From Ewingella sp963519305 (GTDB lineage: Bacteria; Pseudomonadota; Gammaproteobacteria; Enterobacterales; Enterobacteriaceae): a stretch of DNA of 64,000 nucleotides. A model generated the notes under the pieces. That model was not told where the DNA came from, made no database searches, and worked only from the letters and a program-made list of their open reading frames with translations. Made by a program: the position numbers and the translations under genes. The stretch is taken from positions 62,001 through 126,000 of the forward strand of contig CAUQMS010000003.1 in assembly GCA_963519305.1 (NCBI GenBank), read 5' to 3'. Positions 34,449-43,401 of this stretch are shown one piece after another. Positions within the stretch are counted from its first letter, which is position 1; every line of letters starts with the position of its first letter.

Positions 34449-36110
34449 ATGAATAAAAATCTGTTTTTACCTGCCCTGACGGGGGCATCACTGCTGTTAC
34501 TGGTGGCACTACCCGTTGCCTTTGTTGTGTTGCAGGCCGTTTTCCCGCATCTCGACAGCGGCCGGTTAAGTGCTCCTTTTAGTGCGTTCGGTCAGTTGTT
34601 TGCTGATGACAAGCTGCGCGTCATGATATTCACCACGCTGAAAGTGGGCCTTGGCGTGGCGCTGTGCAGTGCGGTTCTCGGTATTCCTCTGGGAGCCCTG
34701 CGCGGTCTGTTCGCCCTGCCGGGTGCGGCGCTGTGGGATCTGCTGTTCCTCATCCCGTTTATGATGCCGCCTTACATCGCCGCCCTGTCCTGGATGCTGG
34801 CGCTGCAAACCAATGGCTATGTTGAACAACTGGTGGCGTTGCAGCTGAATAATTTCCTGTTCTCTCTGCCCGGCATTGTGGCGGTGATGACACTCAACAT
34901 TTTTCCCGTGGTCTATTTTGCGGTTTCGCGCAGCATGGCCGCCAGCGGCAGCCGTCTGGCTGACGTGGCCCGCATTCATGGCGCGGGGCCGTGGCGGGCA
35001 TTTATTCGCGTGACATTGCCGCTGGCCCTGCCGTCGGTGGCCTCCAGCCTGCTGCTGGCGTTCACACTGGCAATTGAAGAGTACGGCGTTCCCGGTGCGC
35101 TGGGTGCGCGCAGCGACGTAAGTCTGCTGACCACTGGTATTGAGCAGCGTCTGGCCGACTGGCCGGTGGATATGCCCGGTGCCGCAGTGCTGTCGCTGGT
35201 ATTGGTGGCGATTGCGCTGTGCGCCTACAGTGTGCAAAAAGCCATTCTGGCTGGTCGCAATGTGGAAACGCTCACCGGCAAGCCCGCCGACGTGGTCGCC
35301 AAAAAACCAGGCCGTGCCAAATGGCCGGTGCTGGCGCTGTTTATGCTGGTTGCTTTCATTACGGTCGGTATGCCGCTGTTGTCGATGGCGGTCACCGCCT
35401 TTTCCGGCACGCTGTCCGGCGGTCTATCACTGGAAAACCTGACCCTCAGGCATTACGCCACGCTGTTTGCCATCGACGGAGATGCTATCGGCGCGCTCGG
35501 CACCAGCCTGAGTCTGGCACTCGCGACCGCCCTGATTACCGGAGCCGTTGGCCTGCTGGCTTCATGGCTGGTTGTGGTCCGCAAGGTCCGCGGTGCTGTG
35601 GTGATTGACGGTCTGTCACTGCTCCCCGCGGCTTTACCGGGCATTGTGGTCGGTGTCGGGTTGATTCTGGCCTGGAACCGCGGCTTCTGGCCGGTCACGC
35701 CCTACAACACCTGGGGTATTTTACTGCTGGCCTACTGCTGTCTTTTACTGCCCTATCCGGTGCGTTACGTCAGCGCCGCAATGAAGCAAATTGGCGGCAA
35801 CCTCGACGCCGCCGCCCGCGTCCACGGTGCCAGCGCAGCGCAGGCGCTGTGGCGCATCCTGCTGCCGCTGGTCCTCCCGAGTCTGCTGGCCGCCATGATG
35901 ATGGTCTTCGCCGTCGCCTCCCGCGAGCTGGTCACCTCCCTGTTGCTGGCCCCGGCGGGCGTACAGACGGTTTCGGTGTTTGTCTGGCGACAGTTCGAGC
36001 AAGGCTCCGTGGGAGATGGAATGGCAATGGCGAGTATTGCAGTGCTGGTAAGCATTTCAATCATGCTGATAGCGGTGAGGGTTGGAGGGGGAGCCAAGAG
36101 GCGCTTTTAA
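34449..36110 (+). CDS. ABC transporter double permease (FbpB-type)
   Basis: A 553-residue inner-membrane protein with two fused permease halves, about twelve helices in total. Each half carries a coupling motif: DVARIHGAGPWRAFIRVTLP (about 175-195) and DAAARVHGASAAQALWRILL (about 450-470). This fused form is normal for FbpB/AfuB importers. The protein ends at GGGAKRRF, directly at the border of repeat copy C. It completes the importer begun at 32627. Confidence 0.92.
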   Translation: MNKNLFLPALTGASLLLLVALPVAFVVLQAVFPHLDSGRLSAPFSAFGQLFADDKLRVMIFTTLKVGLGVALCSAVLGIPLGALRGLFALPGAALWDLLFLIPFMMPPYIAALSWMLALQTNGYVEQLVALQLNNFLFSLPGIVAVMTLNIFPVVYFAVSRSMAASGSRLADVARIHGAGPWRAFIRVTLPLALPSVASSLLLAFTLAIEEYGVPGALGARSDVSLLTTGIEQRLADWPVDMPGAAVLSLVLVAIALCAYSVQKAILAGRNVETLTGKPADVVAKKPGRAKWPVLALFMLVAFITVGMPLLSMAVTAFSGTLSGGLSLENLTLRHYATLFAIDGDAIGALGTSLSLALATALITGAVGLLASWLVVVRKVRGAVVIDGLSLLPAALPGIVVGVGLILAWNRGFWPVTPYNTWGILLLAYCCLLLPYPVRYVSAAMKQIGGNLDAAARVHGASAAQALWRILLPLVLPSLLAAMMMVFAVASRELVTSLLLAPAGVQTVSVFVWRQFEQGSVGDGMAMASIAVLVSISIMLIAVRVGGGAKRRF

Positions 36111-36722
36111 ATTCAAATTCAAGACCTTGGGCTGCCGCCCAAACCCGCCTTAAGGCCCGCAGTCGCTCGGGCCTTAAGAATCCGAGCTTTTTTAACTGCG
36201 CGCTATCGCTTAATCGGGATGGCCGTGTTTCAGGAACCTCTGTGATAGCCGCAAAATGTCGCCGCTTAGGCGGTGCCTTCGCTGCGGGTTTCGAGCCTGG
36301 GGTCTCGAACCACTTGCTCAGCGCCATTTTTGAATGCGGCCTTGGAATTTTTCAAAACCCACACCTCGCCATTTTGAATGCGACCCAGACTTTTTTGAAA
36401 GATAAAAACAGACCGGTTTTGTCTTTTGTTTTTGTCTTTTTTCTTTTGATTTACATAACCGCTAAGGCGCAGTCAAAAATGGCACCGGATGAGAGGTTCG
36501 AGACCTTAGGCTCGAACTCGAAATACGGGGACGGCGCAGCCGTGACATTTTGCGCCGTGAACGGAAGTGGCTGAAACACGTGCCCTGCCAGCAGCGAAGC
36601 TGTCGGTATCCCATGAAAAAGCCCGGGAGTCCAGAGGGCGGCGGCGACTGGCCGCCTTCTGGGCGGGTGTGGGCAGCAGGCCCACGACCTTGACCTTGAC
36701 CCTGAAGATTTGCATTTAAAAG
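36105..36722. repeat. Long imperfect palindromic intergenic repeat, copy C
   Basis: The third member of the family, between the convergent ends of the permease and xdhC genes. It has the same order of parts as copy B: an arm with GCCGTGTTTCAG, AGCCGCAAAATGTCGCCGCT and TTCGAGCCTGGGGTCTCGAA, then an AT-rich centre with TTTTGTCTTTTG runs, then an arm with TCAAAAATGGCACCGGATGA, CGGCGCAGCCGTGACATTTT and GCCCACGACCTTGA. It differs from A and B at many positions and is about as long as A. It starts and ends in TTTAAA-rich borders. Confidence 0.85.
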
Positions 36723-36726
36723 CGGC

Positions 36727-37506
36727 TTAAGGGCCCGCCTGCCCATACACCGCGATGATTTCAGCCGCCACTGCCACGGCAATTTCCGCTGGCAGTTTCC
36801 CTTTCACATCCGGTAATCCTACCGGACAGCGCATACGGCTGAGTTGCGCGTCGCTGACGCCTTTGCCGCTCAGGCGGTAATCAAAGCGTTTGCGTTTAGT
36901 TTCTGAACCGATAAGGCCGAAATAACGGAAGTCCCCCCGCTTGAGGATGCGTTCGCTGAGGGCAAAATCCAACGGGTGATCGTGGGTCATGACCACGAAA
37001 AAACTGTTGGCGGGCATCTGCGCCACGGTGGCTTCGGGTTCGTCATCAATGATGCAGGTGATCTGCGGGCTGACGTGCGGCGGAAACTCACCGGCGCGGG
37101 CATCAACCCAAATAATGCGGCACGGCAGCGTGCTGAGGATCGCAACCAGCGCACGCCCGACGTGGCCTGCGCCGTAGACCACCACCTGCGGCTGCGGCTG
37201 TCCGAGCGGTTCGAAGATAACCGAGGCCATACCGCCGCAGCACTGCCCGAGGCGAGCGCCCAGCGAGAAGCGTTCGAAGCGGCTGGTTTGCTGGTTTTTT
37301 GCCAGCATCTCGCGGGCAATGGCGATCACCTGAAATTCAAGATTACCGCCGCCCAGCGTGTGGAAAATCTGACCGGTGGTGACAATCATTTTGCTGCCGC
37401 CGTCGCGCGGCGTGGAACCCTGATGCTCCGCCAGCGTGGCGACTATGCAGGGCAGGCCCTGACGCTGCAGGTCAGACAAAGTCGTGATCCAGTCATCATT
37501 ACGCAT
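36727..37506 (-). CDS. xdhC: Xanthine dehydrogenase accessory protein XdhC
   Basis: A 259-residue XdhC/CoxI-family chaperone that prepares and inserts the sulfurated molybdenum cofactor into xanthine dehydrogenase. Landmarks are HQGSTPRDGGSKMIV near the start, the Rossmann-type VVYGAGHVGRALV (about 110-122), MTHDHPLDFAL and LIGSETKRKRF. Start at 37506 is chosen because GGAGG lies just before it. It follows xdhB by about 11 bases in the guanine/xanthine operon; its 3' end faces repeat copy C. Confidence 0.93.
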   Translation of the reverse strand: MRNDDWITTLSDLQRQGLPCIVATLAEHQGSTPRDGGSKMIVTTGQIFHTLGGGNLEFQVIAIAREMLAKNQQTSRFERFSLGARLGQCCGGMASVIFEPLGQPQPQVVVYGAGHVGRALVAILSTLPCRIIWVDARAGEFPPHVSPQITCIIDDEPEATVAQMPANSFFVVMTHDHPLDFALSERILKRGDFRYFGLIGSETKRKRFDYRLSGKGVSDAQLSRMRCPVGLPDVKGKLPAEIAVAVAAEIIAVYGQAGP

Positions 37507-37517
37507 AGGCACCTCCG

Positions 37518-39908
37518 TTAACGGGCCGTAACTGCGACAGAGTGAGTGACATTGTCACTTATTTTTTGTAATGGCGTAATCGCATTGAGTACCCGCTCCG
37601 GCGTGGCCGGAGCGTTGAGCCGCGGCACCTGGCCTGCCTCGAGGGTACTGGCTACTGCGTCTTTCAGCGCGCACCAGACGGCGATACCTAACATAAACGG
37701 CGGTTCGCCGACGGCTTTGGAGTGAAACACCGTGTCCTCCGGGTTTTTGCGGTTCTCGACCAGCTTCACCCGCAGGTCATGTGGCATGTCGCCAATCGCC
37801 GGAATTTTGTAACCGGCTGGGCCGCTGGTTGTCAGCCTGCCCGCGTCGTTCCACACCAGCTCTTCGGTAGTCAGCCAGCCCATGCCCTGCACGAAACCGC
37901 CCTCTACCTGCCCGATATCAATCGCCGGATTCAGCGAGTCGCCCACGTCATGCAAAATGTCGGCACGCAGCAGTTTGTACTCACCGGTTAAGGTATCGAT
38001 TAATACCTCGGCGCAGGCGGCGCCGTAGGAGAAGTAGTAAAACGGATGACCGGCGGCCTTGCTGCGGTCGTAGAAAATCCTGGGCGTTTGGTAAAAACCG
38101 GTGGCCGACAGCGGTACCTGATTCAGCCAGCATTGGGTGGCGATCTGCTCAAAACTGAAATAGTGCTCTTTCACCCGCACCTGACCGTTGCTGAACGTCA
38201 CTTCATCCTCAGCGGCATCATGTAGCCGCATCAGCATCCCGACCATGCGACCTTTGATGATCTCCGCCGCATTCTGCGCCGCTTTACCGTTGAGATCGGC
38301 GCCGGACGACGCCGCGGTCGGCGAGGTGTTGGGCACTTTGCTGGTGTCGGTCGCCGTGACCTGAATCCGGTGGATGTCCACCTGAAACACTTCGGCCACC
38401 ACCTGAGCAACTTTGGTGTTCAGTCCCTGACCCATTTCGGTGCCGCCGTGGTTAAGCACAATGCTGCCGTCTGTATAAACCAGCACCAGCGCCCCGGCCT
38501 GATTGAGGAAGCTGGCGGTGAAGGAAATGCCAAATTTGACCGGCGTCAGCGCCAGTCCTTTCTTCATCCATTGGTTTTGTTGATTAAATTTAGTGACAGC
38601 GTCACGTCTGATGACGTATTCCGCGCTGGTTTCCAGCTCCGCGGTCATTTCGGCCAGCAGATTTTGTTCCACCGGCTGGTAATAGTGCGTCACGTCGCGC
38701 CCTTTACCGCCGTAGTAATTGGCTTTGCGCACGGTCAGCACGTCTTTGCCTAACCAGCGGGCGATGTGGTCGATGATATGTTCAATCGCCACCATGCCCT
38801 GCGGCCCGCCAAACCCGCGATAAGCGGTATTTGACGCCATATTGGTTTTACAGCGCAGGCCAGTGATGGTGGCGTCGCCGAGGTAATAGGCGTTGTCGGC
38901 GTGGAACATCGCGCGGTCGACGATAGAACCGGAAAGATCCAGCGAATAGCCGCAGTTGGCCGCCAGCTGGATGTCGATGCCATGCAGCACGCCGTCGTCG
39001 GTAAAGCCGACGTCGTAACGCACATAAAACGGATGGCGCTTGCCGGTGATCAGCATGTCATCCTGCCGTGAGAGGCGCATTTTTACCGGTCTGCCGGTCA
39101 GGTGTGCGGCCAGCGCGGACAGGCAGGCCGTGCCCGCTGCCTGCGTCTCCTTGCCGCCAAAACCACCGCCCATGCGTCGCATGTCCACTACCACTTTGTG
39201 CATTGGCAAACCCAGCACCGACGCCACCAGTTTCTGCACTTCGGTCGGATGCTGCGTCGAGCTGTAAACCAGCATCGCGCCGTCTTCTCCCGGCATCACC
39301 GAGGCTATCTGGGTTTCCAGATAAAAATGCTCCTGACCGCCGATCTCCAGTTCACCCTGCACACGGTGCGGTGCGCTGTTCAGCGCCGCGGCGGAATCCC
39401 CGCGCTGGTGCTGATGCGGGGCCTCAACGTAATGTTCCAGTGCCAGCGCCTGTTTTACCGTTAACACCGCGTCGAGCGGCTGATAGTCGATTTTGATCTT
39501 GCTGATGGCTTCCCGCGCCGCCGCCTGCGAGCTGGCGGCCACCACCAGAATGACCTGTCCGACATATTCGACAATACCGTCTGCCAGTAGCGGATCGCCG
39601 GTGGTCAGCGGCGCGATGTCAGGGTTACCGGGAATATCGGCAGCGGTGATCACCCGCACCACACCGGTGACAGTGTAACATTCTTCGACATCCATATGCA
39701 CAATGTGCGCATGGGCGTGTGGGCTGAGCAGCGGCACCAGATGCAACTGATTGGGGAACTCCTGCCGGTCATCGAGATACACCGCTTCTCCGGTGACGTG
39801 TTTCGCGGCGCTTTCATGTTTAACGCGTTTACCGACGCCACTGTTCAGCCCGGCGCGGAACAGCGCTTCCCTATCCTGTTGAGTGATTGAGGTTTTAGCT
39901 TCAGACAT
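37518..39908 (-). CDS. xdhB: Xanthine dehydrogenase molybdenum-binding subunit
   Basis: A 796-residue subunit carrying the molybdopterin active site, which hydroxylates xanthine (and hypoxanthine) to urate. The aldehyde-oxidase-type N-terminal domain precedes the cofactor domains. Diagnostic stretches are RRMGGGFGGKETQAAGTACL, YRGFGGPQGM, HGGTEMGQGLNTKVAQ and VGEPPFMLG, whose glutamate is the catalytic base in this family. Start overlaps the end of xdhA by eight bases. It acts with XdhA as a heterodimer or higher oligomer in the cytoplasm. Confidence 0.95.
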   Translation of the reverse strand: MSEAKTSITQQDREALFRAGLNSGVGKRVKHESAAKHVTGEAVYLDDRQEFPNQLHLVPLLSPHAHAHIVHMDVEECYTVTGVVRVITAADIPGNPDIAPLTTGDPLLADGIVEYVGQVILVVAASSQAAAREAISKIKIDYQPLDAVLTVKQALALEHYVEAPHQHQRGDSAAALNSAPHRVQGELEIGGQEHFYLETQIASVMPGEDGAMLVYSSTQHPTEVQKLVASVLGLPMHKVVVDMRRMGGGFGGKETQAAGTACLSALAAHLTGRPVKMRLSRQDDMLITGKRHPFYVRYDVGFTDDGVLHGIDIQLAANCGYSLDLSGSIVDRAMFHADNAYYLGDATITGLRCKTNMASNTAYRGFGGPQGMVAIEHIIDHIARWLGKDVLTVRKANYYGGKGRDVTHYYQPVEQNLLAEMTAELETSAEYVIRRDAVTKFNQQNQWMKKGLALTPVKFGISFTASFLNQAGALVLVYTDGSIVLNHGGTEMGQGLNTKVAQVVAEVFQVDIHRIQVTATDTSKVPNTSPTAASSGADLNGKAAQNAAEIIKGRMVGMLMRLHDAAEDEVTFSNGQVRVKEHYFSFEQIATQCWLNQVPLSATGFYQTPRIFYDRSKAAGHPFYYFSYGAACAEVLIDTLTGEYKLLRADILHDVGDSLNPAIDIGQVEGGFVQGMGWLTTEELVWNDAGRLTTSGPAGYKIPAIGDMPHDLRVKLVENRKNPEDTVFHSKAVGEPPFMLGIAVWCALKDAVASTLEAGQVPRLNAPATPERVLNAITPLQKISDNVTHSVAVTAR

Positions 39909-41307
39909 AGTGGGTCACCCGCATCAGAGTTTCAGGGGATGTGAGTTCGATATAGCCGCGGCGCAGCAGGTTTTTTGCCACCTGCATCCGGTATTCGCGG
40001 CTGGCGCGGAAATCACTCAACGGTGAGAAATCCTGCTCCAGTGCCTGCGCTGCGCGTTCGATAGTCGCCAGTTGCCACGGCTGCCCCAGTAGTTGGCCTT
40101 CACAATGCGCCGCCCGTTTGGCAATTTCCGCCATGCCGCCAAAGGCCACCCGCACATGGACCACCACGCCCTGCCGTACTTCAATCTGTAACGCCGCACA
40201 CACCGCCGAAATATCATCTTCCAGCCGTTTGGAAACTTTATACACCCGCAGCTGGCGGGCGCTGTTGGTGCTCCGCGGAATGCGGATCTGCTCAATAAAT
40301 TCACCCGGATGTAACGCCGTTTTCTTGTAGCCGAGGAAAAAATGCTCCAGCGGTAAGTGCCGCTGAACTGCACCACGCCGCAGTACCAGCGTAGCGCCCA
40401 GCGCCAGCAGTACCGGATTGCCGTCACCAATCGGCGAGGCGTTGGCGATGTTACCGCCAAAGGTGCCCTGATTGCGGATCTGTTGTGAAGCAAAGCGGGC
40501 CAGCAAAAGGCCAAAATCGGGGAATTCCTGCTGCACCAGCGCCATACAGCGGCTGATGGGCGCCGCGGCACCGATCAGCAGTTCGGTTTCTGTCAGGCTG
40601 ACCTGTTGCAGTTCCGGTATGACACTGAGTGAAATCAGTTTTGGCAGCCGCTGGTAGCGCTGGGTGACGTCAAGTGCCAGATCGGTGCCACCTGCCACCA
40701 GTCGGGCATCGGGATTCGCCAGACAGTACGCCGCCAGCGCCTCAATATTTTTCGGGCCCGGCATCTGTTCAATACTCTTCAGTTGCTGAAGCGTCTGCTG
40801 TTCGGCCCGGTCAAACTGGTCAGCTTGCGGCTGTTCACACACCTGCTGCGCGGCGTCCATAATCGGCCGGTAGCCGGTGCAGCGGCAGAGATTGCCGGAA
40901 AGCGCCTGCTGCGCCTGTTCGCGTTCGAAAGACGTCTGCTGTTTCTCCAAAGCGAACAGCGACATCACAAAACCCGGCGTGCAGAAACCGCACTGGGAGG
41001 CGTGGTTATCGACCATCGCCTGCTGAACGTGATGCAGTTCGCCACGGTGTTTGAGGTCTTCCACGGTGATCAGCTGTTTGCCGTGCAGCGCAGAGACAAA
41101 TGTCAGGCAGGCGTTGACCGTCTGGTAGTGCAGTTTTTCGCCGTCAACCTGTGCCAGCACTACGGTGCAGGCCCCGCAGTCGCCCGAGGCGCAACCCTCT
41201 TTGGTGCCGCAGCGTGCGGCGTCGCGGCGTAAAAACTGCAACACCGTGGTGTCGGCGGGCAGACCGGTGACGCTGTGCAGACGGTTATCCATCAGGAACT
41301 GGGTCAT
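39901..41307 (-). CDS. xdhA: Xanthine dehydrogenase small subunit (2Fe-2S and FAD)
   Basis: A 468-residue electron-transfer subunit. The N-terminal plant-type ferredoxin cluster binds through Cys in KEGCASGDCGACTVV plus a later Cys (NACLTF). The second cluster is in QCGFCTPGFVMSLF and NLCRCTGYRPI. The FAD domain follows (about 180-400, with LVAGGTDLALDV, FGGNIANASPIGDGNP and LGYKKTALHPGE) and then the small C-terminal domain. It overlaps the TetR gene by four bases (ATGA) and xdhB by eight. Confidence 0.95.
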   Translation of the reverse strand: MTQFLMDNRLHSVTGLPADTTVLQFLRRDAARCGTKEGCASGDCGACTVVLAQVDGEKLHYQTVNACLTFVSALHGKQLITVEDLKHRGELHHVQQAMVDNHASQCGFCTPGFVMSLFALEKQQTSFEREQAQQALSGNLCRCTGYRPIMDAAQQVCEQPQADQFDRAEQQTLQQLKSIEQMPGPKNIEALAAYCLANPDARLVAGGTDLALDVTQRYQRLPKLISLSVIPELQQVSLTETELLIGAAAPISRCMALVQQEFPDFGLLLARFASQQIRNQGTFGGNIANASPIGDGNPVLLALGATLVLRRGAVQRHLPLEHFFLGYKKTALHPGEFIEQIRIPRSTNSARQLRVYKVSKRLEDDISAVCAALQIEVRQGVVVHVRVAFGGMAEIAKRAAHCEGQLLGQPWQLATIERAAQALEQDFSPLSDFRASREYRMQVAKNLLRRGYIELTSPETLMRVTHYV

Positions 41308-41939
41308 ATTTTGCTCCCTTTACAGCCGTTTAAAATCAGCGTTGTGACTTCGCTGATGATGTGTTCGCGGGTGTGGTGGTCAGCCGTGTCGCGGTACATG
41401 TGTTTCACCTGCACCGCAAAATCTGCGTAATACTGCGTGACTGCCCAGATGTGCATGATCAGCAGCCGGGCATCGAGGGCGCGGATCTCGCCGCGGTCGA
41501 TCCACGCGTTAATCAGGTTCTCTTTATTAATGATGTTGGCGGTCGCCTGCGGCCAATATTTATGCAGATAATGGCCGCCGCTCAGCACTTCGCTGGTGAA
41601 GATACGCGAGAGTTCCGGCCGTTCGAACGAGAAGTGCATTTTGTTGCGGATGTAGCGGCTGAGCACCGCAGCCGGTTCGCTCAGCGTCGGGTCAAACTGG
41701 ATGATATCGGCCCAGACGTTCAGCACTTTTTGCAGCAGCTCTTCGTAGAGCTCCTCTTTTCCGGCGATGTAATAGTGCAGCTGGGTTTTCTTCATACCTG
41801 CCCGCAGCGCAATGCCCTGCGTGGTCGCCCCCTGAAAACCTTTCTCGCTGAATTCGGCAATCGCCGCCTGGTGGATGCTCTCCAGGGTGCGTTCACGCGC
41901 TACGCGCAATTTGCCACCGGTATCCTGAATGGACATCAT
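41304..41939 (-). CDS. RutR-like TetR-family regulator of the guanine/xanthine operon
   Basis: A 211-residue TetR-type regulator whose organisation resembles E. coli RutR (212 residues), the pyrimidine/purine-responsive regulator. The helix-turn-helix is around residues 15-60 (FSEKGFQGATTQGIALRAGM, then KKTQLHYYIAGKEELYEELL). The C-terminal domain carries the RutR-like IWAVTQYYADFAVQV. AGGAGG lies shortly before the ATG. Its four-base overlaps with guaD and xdhA show that it is part of the operon. A RutR-like palindrome stands upstream of guaD, so autoregulation by a purine or pyrimidine signal is likely. Confidence 0.88.
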   Translation of the reverse strand: MMSIQDTGGKLRVARERTLESIHQAAIAEFSEKGFQGATTQGIALRAGMKKTQLHYYIAGKEELYEELLQKVLNVWADIIQFDPTLSEPAAVLSRYIRNKMHFSFERPELSRIFTSEVLSGGHYLHKYWPQATANIINKENLINAWIDRGEIRALDARLLIMHIWAVTQYYADFAVQVKHMYRDTADHHTREHIISEVTTLILNGCKGSKI

Positions 41940-43285
41940 GCCACCTCCTGAGCATCGCGCTGGTAGACCGGTTCGCCGTCAACGAAGGTACTGAATACGT
42001 TGCGGTCATCACCCAGCGTCATCAGCACAAACAGTTTTTCAGCCAGCGTTTTGCTGTTCCTGGCACGGAGTTGTTGTAAGGCGCTTACGCCCGGCTCGAG
42101 CACCACGAAATCCGCCTCTTTGCCGGGGTTGAAATTGCCAATTTTGTCGTCCAGATGCAGCGCCCGCGCGCCGCCCAGCGTGGCGTGGTAAAAGGCTTCA
42201 AACGCCGAGAGACGGTAGCGCTGTAGCTGACCGACTTTGTAGGCTTCGGCCAGCGTTTCCAGCATATTGAACGTGGTGCCAGCGCCGACGTCACTCCCCA
42301 TGCCGACGCGGATCTGCTTCGCCCACGACTTTTGAATATTGAACAGGCCGCTGCCGAGAAACAGGTTGGAGGTCGGGCAGAAGGCGATGCTGGAATCCGT
42401 GTCGTGCAGGCAATCCCACTCGCGCTCTTCCAGATGCAAACAGTGGGCGAAGACGCAGCGCTGGCCGGTCAGGCCGTGCTGGTGATAGACGTCGAGGTAA
42501 TGTTGATGCTCCGGATAAAGCGCTTTAACCCAGCTGATTTCGTCAGCGTTTTCGCTCAGATGGGTATGCAGGTAAATATCAGGAAAGTCCTGCTTCAGCA
42601 GACGCACTTTTTCCAGCAGTGCGGAAGACGATGTTGGCGCAAAACGCGGCGTCAGGGCATAGCTCAGGCGCTGACGGTTGTGCCAGCGGGTGATCAGCGC
42701 GCGGGTATCGCGCTCACTCTGCTCCGGGGTTTCCAGTAAGGCTGCGGGCGCGTTTTGGTCCATCATCACTTTGCCAGCGATCAGGCGCATGTTGATATCA
42801 GACGCCACTTTGAACAGCGCATCCACCGACTGCGGATGCACGGTGCCGAACACCAGCGCGGTGGTCGTGCCGTTGGTCAGCAGCTGATCGATAAAGAAAC
42901 GCGACATGCGCGCGGCATGTTTTTCGCAGTGATACTGCTGTTCGGTCGGGAAGGTATAACTGGCCAGCCACTCAAGCAGCTGTTCGCCGTACGCACCGAT
43001 CATTTCGGTCTGCGGGTAGTGAATATGGGTATCAATAAAGCCAGGGACAATCAGCTTGTCGCGAAAGTCATCGATCTTCAGTGCGTCAGACTGAGCGGAC
43101 TGCGCCAGCACTTTTTCCCCTTCGAACCAGCTGCCGAGCCACAGGATATGCCCCCCACTGAGCAGCATCAGCCCGTCTTCGATATAACGGACCTGCGCAT
43201 CAATGTCCTGTGGCCGGATGACGGCGTTGCGGATGTCAAAAAAGTTGCCGCGTACAGCTCGGGTAACCACGGTGTCGTGAGTCAT
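41936..43285 (-). CDS. guaD: Guanine deaminase
   Basis: A 449-residue amidohydrolase that converts guanine to xanthine and ammonia. The zinc site starts with FIDTHIHYPQTEMIGAYGEQ (about 75-95). Further metal or active-site stretches are HTHLSENADEI, FAHCLHLEE and GMGSDVGAGTTFNML, with the aspartate expected for the family. The ATG at 43285 is favoured over an ATG five codons upstream because AAGG precedes it at normal distance. It is the first gene of the operon that goes on to xanthine dehydrogenase, so the pathway runs guanine, xanthine, urate. Confidence 0.95.
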   Translation of the reverse strand: MTHDTVVTRAVRGNFFDIRNAVIRPQDIDAQVRYIEDGLMLLSGGHILWLGSWFEGEKVLAQSAQSDALKIDDFRDKLIVPGFIDTHIHYPQTEMIGAYGEQLLEWLASYTFPTEQQYHCEKHAARMSRFFIDQLLTNGTTTALVFGTVHPQSVDALFKVASDINMRLIAGKVMMDQNAPAALLETPEQSERDTRALITRWHNRQRLSYALTPRFAPTSSSALLEKVRLLKQDFPDIYLHTHLSENADEISWVKALYPEHQHYLDVYHQHGLTGQRCVFAHCLHLEEREWDCLHDTDSSIAFCPTSNLFLGSGLFNIQKSWAKQIRVGMGSDVGAGTTFNMLETLAEAYKVGQLQRYRLSAFEAFYHATLGGARALHLDDKIGNFNPGKEADFVVLEPGVSALQQLRARNSKTLAEKLFVLMTLGDDRNVFSTFVDGEPVYQRDAQEVA

Positions 43286-43353
43286 AGCTTTTACCTTCAC
43301 CTAACAAATTTGCAATAACATTTGATAAGACAAAGCAAAGCTTATGCCAAATT

Positions 43354-43367
43354 TGACCGATCGGTCA
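43354..43367. promoter_or_regulatory. RutR-like operator TGACCGATCGGTCA upstream of guaD
   Basis: A perfect 14-bp palindrome 69 bp before the guaD start. It keeps the TTGACC...GGTCA outer bases of the RutR consensus. The neighbouring RutR-like regulator is the obvious candidate ligand. Confidence 0.7.
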
Positions 43368-43401
43368 GACCGTTTGGAAAAATGATCGTTTAACCGCCGG
43401 G

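Noticed and set aside
40783..41232. 149-codon open frame antisense to xdhA
   Set aside because: A shadow of the xdhA coding strand with no independent support.
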